DNA of 25,593 nucleotides, from IMG/VR virus record IMGVR_UViG_3300043436_001314, positions 1-25,593 of that record; one strand, 5' to 3'. The notes beneath the pieces were generated by a model. The model saw only the letters and a program-made list of their open reading frames with translations, was not told the origin of the DNA and made no database searches. Numbering within the stretch: the first letter of the stretch is position 1; each line of letters begins with the position of its first letter. Positions 8,505 through 14,453 of this stretch are shown here, one piece after another. Position numbers and translations under genes: made by a program. Origin of the DNA: a virus.

Positions 8505-8693
8505 TTACTTTATTTTCTTTTTATCGGATTTCTTAGCTGTCTTCTTAGCCACAGGTTTTTTAGCTGCAGGCTTTTTCTTTACAGCTTCTTTCTTTGCTTC
8601 AACCAATTGCTCAATAGGAGACGCGTACTCTGTAGGTACGTATTCCCATTTCTTTCCAAATAGGTTGTTGAAGAATTCTATTATCTTTTTCAT
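8505..8693 (-). CDS. Lys/Ala-rich 62-residue protein, histone H1-like tail
   Basis: The first 20 residues form an amphipathic segment (MKKIIEFFNNLFGKKWEYVP). Residues about 38-62 are a run of KKPAAKKPVAKKTAKK-type repeats like the C-terminal tail of histone H1 or bacterial Hc1/AlgP-type proteins. Such tails bind DNA nonspecifically, so a DNA-condensing or packaged internal protein is possible. It could also be membrane-associated through its N-terminus. Preceded by a TATTTTTG -7 box 5 nt from the ATG. Confidence 0.6.
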   Translation of the reverse strand: MKKIIEFFNNLFGKKWEYVPTEYASPIEQLVEAKKEAVKKKPAAKKPVAKKTAKKSDKKKIK

Positions 8694-8698
8694 AGATA

Positions 8699-8706
8699 CA
8701 AAAATA
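8699..8706 (-). promoter_or_regulatory. -7 box TATTTTTG upstream of Lys/Ala-rich gene
   Basis: TAnnTTTG match on the minus strand in the 15-bp gap between the metallopeptidase stop and the next ATG. The start would lie at or near the ATG (near-leaderless). No clear -33 box. Confidence 0.35.
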
Positions 8707-8708
8707 GT

Positions 8709-9329
8709 TTATTTAGCTTTATATTTATTCACCATATATTTTGCCATATCATCTGGCACTTTTCGGTAGGATTTCTTAAATGTCTTGGGAGCCATCTCTA
8801 CAAGTGTAGGGTCAGTGTGTACACCAGTTGGGAACTGTTTTATAGTAGGCAGCATATGGTAGCTGTACAAATACACATTAGCTTTCTTTACGTATTGCGT
8901 TATGTTTACAGGTAACTCCCACTTGCGTATCTTATCTACAGCACGCATCTCGCAATCCTTCTCTAGTTCTACCATATCATCAAGTACATTACGAAGCTGT
9001 GTATTGTTCATTATAACGCCACCACCCATCCAGTCCCAAGTCTTACCGCAAGCATCTGTCCACTTCTCCCATCTAGGGTCTGTCTTCCATTGTTCTAAAT
9101 GACAGAATTCGTGAATGAGTATCTCAAACCATTCTTTAAAAGGTTTACCACACGCAACAGCCAATACCTTGTCTCTATCGCAAAAGTATCCACTGCAATC
9201 CTGTGAGAAGTCATCTGTTAAGACAACAGTCCTTGAAGGAGCAAGCATTAACTCTATGCCGTATGTTTTACACTGTCTTTTTACTGAGGCTATGAAAGGT
9301 TTGTATTCAGGAGGGATTTCGTACTTCAT
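8709..9329 (-). CDS. HExxH zinc metallopeptidase-like protein
   Basis: A 206-residue protein with the zincin motif HEFCH at about residues 73-77, preceded by a hydrophobic helix WFEILI. A second conserved-looking segment, ELEKDCEMRAVDKI at about 121-134, could supply the third zinc ligand. It has no signal peptide. The layout resembles small phage SprT/ImmA-like predicted peptidases. Its substrate is unknown: it could process a virion protein, cleave a repressor or act on host factors. It sits between the winged-helix gene and the small charged genes. A TAAATTTG -7 box lies 4 nt before the ATG. Confidence 0.75.
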   Translation of the reverse strand: MKYEIPPEYKPFIASVKRQCKTYGIELMLAPSRTVVLTDDFSQDCSGYFCDRDKVLAVACGKPFKEWFEILIHEFCHLEQWKTDPRWEKWTDACGKTWDWMGGGVIMNNTQLRNVLDDMVELEKDCEMRAVDKIRKWELPVNITQYVKKANVYLYSYHMLPTIKQFPTGVHTDPTLVEMAPKTFKKSYRKVPDDMAKYMVNKYKAK

Positions 9330-9333
9330 ACCC

Positions 9334-9341
9334 CAAATTTA
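9334..9341 (-). promoter_or_regulatory. -7 box TAAATTTG upstream of metallopeptidase
   Basis: TAnnTTTG match in the 15-bp gap on the minus strand, ending 4 nt before the ATG, so the transcript would be essentially leaderless. No good -33 TTG found. Confidence 0.35.
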
Positions 9342-9344
9342 ATA

Positions 9345-9803
9345 CTAAATCAGCCTCAGCCTATTTCCGTTGAAGAATACGTTAGGATTTACCCAGTACT
9401 CTATATTAGACCCTAACTTCTGGGCTATAATCTTTGCCTCTATCAATTCACTAACAGCTGTTCGTATAGTATTAGCAGATGATATACCTGTAGCCACCTG
9501 TATATCGGGTATATGGTATACTACGGTCTGACTGAGGGGGCGTATGGTGCAGGCCCCGTAAACCAGTAGCCTCAACCCAGTACCCGACAATTTCATTAAG
9601 TCTTTAAGATTATCTGTAAACAGCTTTGTATAGGCAGAGGTATCTGTCAGCGACATCTTGTTCTTGGGTATCTTGCGTACAGCGTATAGGTCATCCCCAT
9701 CCTTTAGCTGCCATACCTCCTCGTTCTGTTTAGTTAGGAAATGCTTTTCTTCTAGCCCTATAATTCTAAATGGGCTATGTAGGTACGATTCGTACTTTTT
9801 CAT
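9345..9803 (-). CDS. RepL-like winged-helix initiator or regulator
   Basis: A 152-residue protein. Residues about 75-152 read as a winged helix: LRLLVYGACTI, then VVYHIPDIQVATGISS with NTIRTAVSELIEAKIIAQKL as recognition helix and wing, ending in EYWVNPNVFFNGNRLRLI. The closing YWxNPxxFFNGxR pattern is characteristic of RepL-type plasmid initiators and related phage proteins. It is the first gene of the leftward module and faces a large non-coding region with inverted repeats. A replication initiator or an autoregulating repressor both fit. Its promoter (TTG-N22-TATATTTG) is overlapped by an inverted repeat. Confidence 0.7.
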   Translation of the reverse strand: MKKYESYLHSPFRIIGLEEKHFLTKQNEEVWQLKDGDDLYAVRKIPKNKMSLTDTSAYTKLFTDNLKDLMKLSGTGLRLLVYGACTIRPLSQTVVYHIPDIQVATGISSANTIRTAVSELIEAKIIAQKLGSNIEYWVNPNVFFNGNRLRLI

Positions 9804-9833
9804 ATCTTCGTATTGACTTATTTAAAATGAAAA

Positions 9834-9866
9834 CAAATATACGTCATTTTGCAGCCTAAAACTCAA
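9834..9866 (-). promoter_or_regulatory. Leftward module promoter
   Basis: On the minus strand the -33 TTG (9864-9866) and -7 TATATTTG (9834-9841) are 22 bp apart, within the range for Bacteroidota primary-sigma promoters. It lies about 30 nt upstream of the winged-helix ATG and is the only leftward -7 box with an acceptable -33 partner. Confidence 0.6.
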
Positions 9867-9876
9867 TTTGACGTAT
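9839..9876. promoter_or_regulatory. Inverted repeat ATACGTCA/TGACGTAT over the leftward promoter
   Basis: Perfect 8-bp arms at 9839-9846 and 9869-9876, 22 bp apart. The left arm overlaps the -7 box and the right arm lies just beyond the -33 box. This is a typical operator position for repression, possibly by the adjacent winged-helix product. Confidence 0.5.
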
Positions 9877-9897
9877 TTTTTTTACAAAAAATTGAAA

Positions 9898-9922
9898 AAC
9901 ACGTATTGATTTACAACGTGTT
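9898..9922. promoter_or_regulatory. Inverted repeat AACACGT-N11-ACGTGTT
   Basis: Perfect 7-bp arms. It contains CGTATTGATTTA (9902-9913), which is repeated as CGTATTGACTTA at 9809-9820, so two direct 12-mers flank the promoter/operator. Candidate protein-binding site. Confidence 0.4.
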
Positions 9923-10193
9923 ACAAGGTTTCCTTCTTATATATATTATACAGTAATTCTATAGTCTGTTTATAGTCCACTTATTTATATAAAATACTGG
10001 ACAATCTATAGGAGCCTGGAGGCTCTTGTTTATGTAAGGAATGTAACCGTGCAAGGGAACTATATAGTAATACTGCACATAGCGCCTAAGTGAAAGTCAA
10101 ATCCTGCAACCGTGTACCCCTACGTTCAAATTGATTATCAGCAAGTTAGTATAGGAAAGTAACCTAGATAGAAAGGTAAATAGATATGCTATT

Positions 10194-10208
10194 GTGTATA
10201 TTATACAC
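10194..10208. repeat. Palindromic repeat copy 1, GTGTA-N5-TACAC
   Basis: GTGTATATTATACAC, followed by TAA. Perfect dyad with a single central base when read as 7-1-7. One of three copies sharing the extended form GTGTA-N5-TACACTAA. Confidence 0.6.
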
Positions 10209-10216
10209 TAAGTAAT

Positions 10217-10231
10217 GTGTAATAAATACAC
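10217..10231. repeat. Palindromic repeat copy 2, GTGTA-N5-TACAC
   Basis: GTGTAATAAATACAC preceded by TAAT and followed by TAAC. It is 23 bp from copy 1 start to start, about two helical turns, so proteins on both would lie on nearly the same face. Confidence 0.6.
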
Positions 10232-10322
10232 TAACGAGCGTAAGCGATAACCCCTACGAAAGAAAACGTACATCATAAACTCTAATCTCTACTAAACTAA
10301 TAGACTAATGCTTGTATCTAAT

Positions 10323-10337
10323 GTGTATTTTGTACAC
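10323..10337. repeat. Palindromic repeat copy 3, GTGTA-N5-TACAC
   Basis: GTGTATTTTGTACAC preceded by TAAT and followed by TAAC, matching the flanks of copy 2. It is 106 bp from copy 2 start to start, about ten helical turns, compatible with looping. Confidence 0.6.
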
Positions 10338-10544
10338 TAACTATAACTCCGAAACCCTTCGTAATCAATGGTAAATGTTAAAATTCCTTTAACACATTTC
10401 CTGCCATTTAGGGGCGATTTTAGCCCGTCTCCACCTGTTTGGATGTCTACCCTTGGACACTCCGAGAAGTGCCAAATTTGGGGAAATGGGCCTTACCTCT
10501 AAGATTGCCAAAGCAATCGCGCTAGCTTTATGCTAGCTTCTAAT

Positions 10545-10609
10545 TGCGCGCGCGTATGTACGCGTGTGTATGTGTGCGCGTATGCGTATGCGTGCGTATG
10601 TGCGTGCGC
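10545..10609. other. 65-bp perfect alternating pyrimidine-purine tract (Z-DNA-prone)
   Basis: Every base from 10545 to 10609 alternates pyrimidine and purine with no break. It is built from CG, TG and TA steps and starts with a run of CG dinucleotides. Such tracts are the classic Z-DNA-forming sequence under negative supercoiling. It is far more GC-rich than the surrounding AT-rich DNA. Confidence 0.75.
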
Positions 10610-10998
10610 TATTCCATTATGCAGAATCGTCAATTGTTAAAGTTTTCTTAAGACTTGACTAAGGTGATTGCAGAATCGCAAAGAGGGTGTAGTATTGCAT
10701 ATCGGTTCACGGATAGGGTGCAACAAAATAACACTCGTTAGTTTTCCGATATAGTTCTTTCCAAGGTAGTCCACACTCAAGTTTAAAAACTGAGAAATGC
10801 ACGGACTGATAACGCGAATGCCTAGACACGCTAGGCGCAGTAGCACGAAAGGTTATCCGCTAGGCCAATAAGCACACCACACACAAATGACCATCACCGC
10901 GCTGAGGGTATATAAAGAGACGGACGAGTAGTTAGCACGGACATAGCTAGCGCAGACCTCGGAAACTGAAACCTATATGTTGGATAAGGGAATGTACG

Positions 10999-11016
10999 GA
11001 GCGCGCTGTCGCGCTC
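10999..11016 (+). other. Hairpin GAGCGCG-CTGT-CGCGCTC
   Basis: Perfect 7-bp GC-rich stem with a 4-nt loop about 100 nt before the first rightward gene, no T tract. Likely part of a structured leader or DNA cruciform. Confidence 0.45.
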
Positions 11017-11051
11017 GCTGTTAGGCCTCCGATAAGGTGATTAAAAATGTC

Positions 11052-11071
11052 CGCGGATATATTACTCCGCG
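11052..11071 (+). other. Hairpin CGCGGA-N8-TCCGCG in leader of first rightward gene
   Basis: Perfect 6-bp inverted repeat with an 8-nt loop ending 42 nt before the ATG at 11114. With the hairpin at 10999-11016 it suggests a structured 5' leader. Confidence 0.4.
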
Positions 11072-11113
11072 CTGATGAGCTGCAGAACAGCGAAACATTT
11101 AAACCTAAATACT

Positions 11114-11362
11114 ATGAAACACATTGTAATTTTCAAGCACACAGCTGTAACAATTAGCACTGATGCCTATTACACAATTGAACACGAATATGAATTCATT
11201 GATTTTGGCAAAGCCTATGACCTATACCAAAGCAAGGTAAAAGAATTCTCAGAGCATATAGGTACACTATCTGCAAGCAAGCTAGACACTAGCTTAAAAT
11301 TGGTAAGCAAGAACGAAATAGGTGAAATGAAATGCCACTATAGAATAAATATGTCTAACTAA
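11114..11362 (+). CDS. Hypothetical 82-residue protein, possible paralogue of the 15449 gene
   Basis: First gene of the rightward module. An upstream in-frame ATG at 11075 would add 13 residues that run into the leader hairpins, so the ATG at 11114 is preferred. No named domain. Residues about 22-49 align without gaps to residues about 18-45 of the protein at 15449-15700, sharing EH, EF, D, A, D, Y, K and SE at 11 of 28 positions. Both start with MKH. It is separated from the next gene by a GGGGG/CCCCC hairpin. Confidence 0.6.
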   Translation: MKHIVIFKHTAVTISTDAYYTIEHEYEFIDFGKAYDLYQSKVKEFSEHIGTLSASKLDTSLKLVSKNEIGEMKCHYRINMSN

Positions 11363-11374
11363 ACTATTAATCAC

Positions 11375-11391
11375 GGGGGTTAACAGCCCCC
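11375..11391 (+). other. Leader hairpin GGGGG-N7-CCCCC
   Basis: GC-only 5-bp stem in the 45-bp gap, ending 16 nt before the next ATG. No T tract, so not a standard terminator. A similar hairpin stands before the 12658 gene. Confidence 0.5.
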
Positions 11392-11407
11392 ATTTAAACC
11401 TACAACT

Positions 11408-11611
11408 ATGACAAACTACGAAAGAAAGTTATTCAGCGATTTACTAGAGGTTAACATCCTAATGGATGACCCAAAAAACAAAGAGGTATCAAGGTTCCTA
11501 GCTATTGCATACCACGCAATCCAAGACGAATTAAGGGAAGCAATGGGAAGTAATAACTACGCAATGTTTATAAGACAAGGACGCGAGATGTTCGCGCCCG
11601 TACAAGGTTAA
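11408..11611 (+). CDS. Hypothetical 67-residue helical protein
   Basis: Short soluble, helix-rich protein with no cysteines, membrane segment or motif that I recognise. ATG at 11408 is preceded by an A-rich leader without Shine-Dalgarno sequence. Lies between two structured intergenic elements, in the early-type accessory region. Confidence 0.55.
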   Translation: MTNYERKLFSDLLEVNILMDDPKNKEVSRFLAIAYHAIQDELREAMGSNNYAMFIRQGREMFAPVQG

Positions 11612-11669
11612 CTGAGGATGGGTTCAATACCCGAAACGGAGCAAGCTCCCCCACTTGCCCGTCTTAACC
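11606..11669 (+). other. Structured leader of the DUF932 gene
   Basis: Outer arms GGTTAA (11606-11611) and TTAACC (11664-11669) enclose two local hairpins, GGGT-TCAAT-ACCC (11620-11632) and GGAG-CAAG-CTCC (11638-11649). The layout is a three-way-junction-like RNA ending 18 nt before the ATG. The outer left arm overlaps the stop of the preceding gene. Confidence 0.4.
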
Positions 11670-11687
11670 AATTAAAAACTTTATTTT

Positions 11688-12611
11688 ATGAAAAAAGCAA
11701 CAGCACAACAAATTATGGAAAGAGATTCAAGATTCAGCGCACAAACAACCGCAGACGCGGAGCGCAAGATTGACAACATCCTAGAGAACAGCAGACAAGA
11801 CAATGTCTTCGTTGAGTCCTCTATTATTAGCTTATCTGAAATCACAGGTATGGACACCCGCAAAGGCCTAGAGCAGGCAGTTATTTGTGAGGGTCAAATC
11901 GTTAACGTGGTATCTTCTAGCTATGGTCACCTAGACAACCGCAAGTTCTACTACGAAGCAGAGTCTAAACTAATTGATTCTGACATCTACTACAAACAGC
12001 GCTCTATCAACAAAGATAACCGCTCCTTTGCTGTAGATTATGTACTTGCTGATGACCGCTACAAGATATGCGTAAAGGGTGAAGAGGATGTACTACGTCC
12101 GATGTTACGATTCGTAAACTCTTACGATGGTAGCTGTAAGACTAGCGGTTCCTTTGGATTTTGGCGCAAGGTATGTGACAATGGACTACACGTTGCACAT
12201 ACTGAGATTGGATTCAGCGTTAAACACCGCGGTAATATAGCAGATGTGGTAATGCCTAAGATGGACGAGATTGTATCTAAGTTTATGGACAACGAGTTCT
12301 ATACATTGAAGCGCAAGTTTGAAGTATTAGCAGAGCGTCCCGTATACAACCTAGATGGATATGTAAAAGCTACAGCTAAATCTTTGGGGCTGTTTAAGTA
12401 CGAAGCTAGTGACAAGAACCCCGAGCCTAGCGCTAACGCTCGTTTTGTTCTAGATGTAATCAACCGCGAGACTAGACAATTGAATACGCAACCTAACCAA
12501 TGGATAGTGTACAACGCGTTCAACGAATTGTTACACGGCAAGTTGAAGAAGACCTTTGACCAACAGCGTAACATTGACGAGCAATTGTTTGAGACTATCT
12601 ATAATTCATAA
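11688..12611 (+). CDS. DUF932 family protein
   Basis: A 307-residue protein that I recognise as a DUF932 / phage-plasmid-like protein (TIGR03299-type). Diagnostic features are the central alpha/beta segment with FVNSYDGSCKTSGSFGFWRKVCDNG at about residues 145-170, followed by LHVAHTEIGFSVKHRG and a helical C-terminus. Members occur widely in phages and plasmids near DNA metabolism genes; the molecular function is not established. Full length with no frameshift. Preceded by a structured leader and followed by a GGGGGC/GCCCCC hairpin, so it may be independently tuned. Confidence 0.8.
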   Translation: MKKATAQQIMERDSRFSAQTTADAERKIDNILENSRQDNVFVESSIISLSEITGMDTRKGLEQAVICEGQIVNVVSSSYGHLDNRKFYYEAESKLIDSDIYYKQRSINKDNRSFAVDYVLADDRYKICVKGEEDVLRPMLRFVNSYDGSCKTSGSFGFWRKVCDNGLHVAHTEIGFSVKHRGNIADVVMPKMDEIVSKFMDNEFYTLKRKFEVLAERPVYNLDGYVKATAKSLGLFKYEASDKNPEPSANARFVLDVINRETRQLNTQPNQWIVYNAFNELLHGKLKKTFDQQRNIDEQLFETIYNS

Positions 12612-12621
12612 TCATAACCAC

Positions 12622-12641
12622 GGGGGCGGGCAACTGCCCCC
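12622..12641 (+). other. Leader hairpin GGGGGC-N8-GCCCCC
   Basis: Perfect 6-bp GC stem between the DUF932 stop and the next ATG (16 nt downstream). No T tract. Shares the CAC-GGGGG ... CCCCCA layout and position with the hairpin at 11375. Confidence 0.5.
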
Positions 12642-12657
12642 ACAAAAACTATCATCA

Positions 12658-12879
12658 ATGGCAAAAGAATTCAAAATCGGTGAGTACGCTGTAGGCGGTA
12701 TCATCAAGGTAGACAAGGGTGCTAAATTAGTACGCATCCAAGCCCTAGATTGGGACGATAAGGATGTATTAAGAAACAAAGTATTTCCCGTAGATTATAC
12801 GGACGCTATGGACGAGTTCTTAAACGACTTGACCACTAGCTACTACGCAGACAAAATATTAGACTACATTAAAAACTAA
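12658..12879 (+). CDS. Hypothetical 73-residue protein
   Basis: The ATG at 12658, preceded by AACTATCATCA, is preferred to an in-frame ATG at 12556 that would lie inside the DUF932 gene and the hairpin. The N-terminal half looks like a small beta barrel (KEFKIGEYAVGGIIKVDKG, KLVRIQALDW), the C-terminal half is helical and acidic. No family recognised. Four bp before the next gene. Confidence 0.6.
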   Translation: MAKEFKIGEYAVGGIIKVDKGAKLVRIQALDWDDKDVLRNKVFPVDYTDAMDEFLNDLTTSYYADKILDYIKN

Positions 12880-12883
12880 AGCT

Positions 12884-13231
12884 ATGAAACAAAAATTAGT
12901 ATGGCCAAACATTTACAAGATGGAGCAACCTATTATTGAAAAACCTAAAACCTATGCAACTATGATACACGATGAACCTATTATTTTATCTGACCTATTA
13001 GATAGCGTATACGTACACGACTATAGTTATATGATGTCAGACGACAAGCGAGTGTGGGAGCGTGGCAAAAACAATGAGCGCCACATCAAGGATTTGATTG
13101 ACATACTAGTTACTCAGCTATATGTTAAGCCAATTGACCTATTGAAACAGCTGTTAGAATGTAGAAGCGAGCAACATACCGACGGGTTAACACACCGCGT
13201 AATCAAGGGATGGTTCGCTATTTATATGTAA
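12884..13231 (+). CDS. Hypothetical 115-residue protein
   Basis: Soluble alpha-helical protein with no motif that I recognise. ATG at 12884 lies 4 bp after the previous stop, indicating coupling. Residue Met12 is a possible alternative start. Followed by a 31-bp gap with the repeated leader TTATCTAAACTATTAACACA. Confidence 0.55.
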   Translation: MKQKLVWPNIYKMEQPIIEKPKTYATMIHDEPIILSDLLDSVYVHDYSYMMSDDKRVWERGKNNERHIKDLIDILVTQLYVKPIDLLKQLLECRSEQHTDGLTHRVIKGWFAIYM

Positions 13232-13242
13232 CAATTATTATT

Positions 13243-13265
13243 TTATCTAAACTATTAACACAATG
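13243..13265 (+). repeat. Repeated gene leader, copy 1
   Basis: TTATCTAAACTATTAACACA directly followed by ATG. Near-identical copies occur at 13923-13945 and 14432-14453, with partial copies at 14698-14722 and 24723-24740. All are placed at start codons. Confidence 0.5.
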
Positions 13266-13679
13266 AACTATTCATTTTATCTATTCGTAAACTTACGAAA
13301 TGCCATACTTGGCGAAGGTGTTGAGTACGATTGTCAATTTGGTATTGACCAAACAATATTTGCAATGTACGAGAAATCAAAGTACAACGAAGAGAACACA
13401 CCCGAGTACGAGTGTATGGTCAACTTCTTAAATGCATACAAGGACAACAAAATTGACATCATTATGGACAGCTTTAACAACTACCTAAACAAATACGATT
13501 GGGTAGTATTGCTTGATGAAAGCGGTATCAGTCACGATTTAATTAAGCCTAGAAGAGGCGATGTATTGCAGTTTATTAGAATCAATGACAACGACTCTAC
13601 TATAGGCGAGTTCTTGCACTTACCCAGCAATCAACCGCTAAACATATTCGCTGACCGCACACTTAAACTAAATAAATAA
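13263..13679 (+). CDS. Hypothetical 138-residue acidic protein
   Basis: Soluble acidic mixed alpha/beta protein with no recognised domain or signal peptide. Small acidic early proteins are common in phage takeover regions, and anti-restriction mimicry is a generic possibility, but nothing specific supports it. Starts right after the repeated leader and is 2 bp from the next gene. Confidence 0.6.
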   Translation: MNYSFYLFVNLRNAILGEGVEYDCQFGIDQTIFAMYEKSKYNEENTPEYECMVNFLNAYKDNKIDIIMDSFNNYLNKYDWVVLLDESGISHDLIKPRRGDVLQFIRINDNDSTIGEFLHLPSNQPLNIFADRTLKLNK

Positions 13680-13681
13680 TT

Positions 13682-13915
13682 ATGGCAAAGAAATTTACAG
13701 CGCAAGATTTATATAACTTCTTGCACGACCTCCAAGAGGAACACGGATACGACCTATCTACAATCAATGTAAACTATAGAGAAGACGCAGACTCAGATGT
13801 ATGCGCTGTTAACTATGTATTTGAAGATTTATACGATGCAGAAACTAACAGCATACTTACATCTATTATGCTGTTTGACTCAATAGAAGATAGCCTATAC
13901 GAAGAGATAGACTAA
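13682..13915 (+). CDS. Hypothetical 77-residue highly acidic protein
   Basis: An acidic protein with very few basic residues (net strongly negative). The N-terminal helix (KFTAQDLYNFLHDLQEEHGYDLSTI) followed by beta segments resembles the layout of small phage proteins of the type beginning with a helical LxxL segment and a valine-rich strand. No family named. Extreme acidity could mean DNA mimicry or simply a soluble binder. Confidence 0.6.
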   Translation: MAKKFTAQDLYNFLHDLQEEHGYDLSTINVNYREDADSDVCAVNYVFEDLYDAETNSILTSIMLFDSIEDSLYEEID

Positions 13916-13922
13916 TATTAAA

Positions 13923-13945
13923 TTATCTAAACTAATAACACAATG
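13923..13945 (+). repeat. Repeated gene leader, copy 2
   Basis: TTATCTAAACTAATAACACA followed by ATG; one base differs from copy 1 at 13243. Confidence 0.5.
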
Positions 13946-14119
13946 GAAAAATTATCAACACGCGCCATCCTAGTTACTGCATTAATAGACCTAGCAGGCG
14001 ACGAATACGAAACAACGGAAGATTTTATTGATATGGCAAAGAAGTCTGAACTAGAGTTAATCCAAGACTTAATTCATACAGCTAGATACTATAAAAACTT
14101 AAACGATGAAGCAAGCTAA
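13943..14119 (+). CDS. Hypothetical 58-residue acidic helical protein
   Basis: A short acidic, all-helical protein (MEKLSTRAILVTALIDLAGD at its start). It begins immediately after the repeated leader and overlaps the next gene by 14 bp. Codon use and leader support translation. No function inferred. Confidence 0.55.
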   Translation: MEKLSTRAILVTALIDLAGDEYETTEDFIDMAKKSELELIQDLIHTARYYKNLNDEAS

Positions 14120-14255
14120 AAAATATTACCACAGCCACCATTGGATATACGAAATCCAAACGGAGAACGGCATCCGCTATACACCCGACATAGATTGGTC
14201 GGAGTGGACAACTATAGAAGGTGCTAAAGCACACATAGATTTTCTACAGCAATAA
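14106..14255 (+). CDS. Hypothetical 49-residue aromatic protein
   Basis: A 49-residue protein with many Tyr, Trp and His residues (YYHSHHWIYEI, DWSEWTTIEGAKAHIDFLQ). It reads as a small beta sheet plus helix and overlaps the previous gene by 14 bp. Spacing of 11 bp to the next gene. No family recognised. Confidence 0.5.
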   Translation: MKQAKKYYHSHHWIYEIQTENGIRYTPDIDWSEWTTIEGAKAHIDFLQQ

Positions 14256-14266
14256 AACTATCATCA

Positions 14267-14389
14267 ATGCCACGCAAGAAAAAATACCGCCTTACAGCAT
14301 ACGGCTACCAACAAATGCCATTCTTAACCGAGGGTACAATCGTTGAGCTGTCTTGGACACCTAACCTGCTGTATTGGGAAGAAATTTAG
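14267..14389 (+). CDS. Hypothetical 40-residue basic peptide
   Basis: Peptide with basic N-terminus (MPRKKKYRLTAYG) and hydrophobic C-terminus (ELSWTPNLLYWEEI). Preceded by AAAACTATCATCA, the same leader as the 12658 gene, which supports translation. Function unknown. Confidence 0.5.
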   Translation: MPRKKKYRLTAYGYQQMPFLTEGTIVELSWTPNLLYWEEI

Positions 14390-14401
14390 GTTAACGTGGG
14401 G

Positions 14402-14427
14402 AGCGTCACGTACAACGCTCACCTTTT
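14402..14427 (+). terminator. Probable terminator hairpin
   Basis: GAGCGT (about 14401-14406) pairs with ACGCTC (14415-14420) across the 8-nt loop CACGTACA, with extra GG/CC pairing outside, followed by CACCTTTTT. Lies between two genes of the same strand. Confidence 0.45.
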
Positions 14428-14431
14428 TAAA

Positions 14432-14453
14432 TTATCTAAACTATTATACAATG
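14432..14453 (+). repeat. Repeated gene leader, copy 3
   Basis: TTATCTAAACTATTATACA followed by ATG, one base shorter than copy 1 at 13243. Confidence 0.5.

Larger units (their letters stand above)
9923..11113. other. Large non-coding control region between divergent modules
   Basis: No convincing gene on either strand across about 1.2 kb. It separates the leftward structural module from the rightward early/accessory module. It contains a short hairpin GAGCC-TGGA-GGCTC (10012-10025), three GTGTA-N5-TACAC palindromes, the hairpin ATTGC-CAAA-GCAAT (10504-10517), paired GCTAGC palindromes near 10520-10537 and a 65-bp alternating pyrimidine-purine tract. Further right are direct repeats of TGCAGAATCG (10620-10629, 10669-10678) and hairpins close to the first rightward gene. 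Density of repeats suggests an origin and/or regulatory hub. No clear TAnnTTTG rightward promoter was found here. Confidence 0.6.

Noticed and set aside
10012-10030. Terminator GAGCC-TGGA-GGCTC with TTGTTT
   Set aside because: Only a 5-bp stem with an interrupted T tract and no gene upstream on that strand, so left as a plain hairpin in the control region.
10637-10846. 69-codon minus-strand frame in the control region
   Set aside because: Composition unlike neighbours, no leader or promoter logic, isolated inside a repeat-rich non-coding region.
9804-11113. DnaA boxes (TTATNCACA) in the control region
   Set aside because: No exact match noticed on either strand; the closest, TTATACACT, lies inside the palindromic repeat and differs at the last base.
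11620-11650. Possible tRNA T-arm (GGGTTCAATACCC)
   Set aside because: No acceptor, D or anticodon arms in the right spacing; better explained as a leader hairpin.
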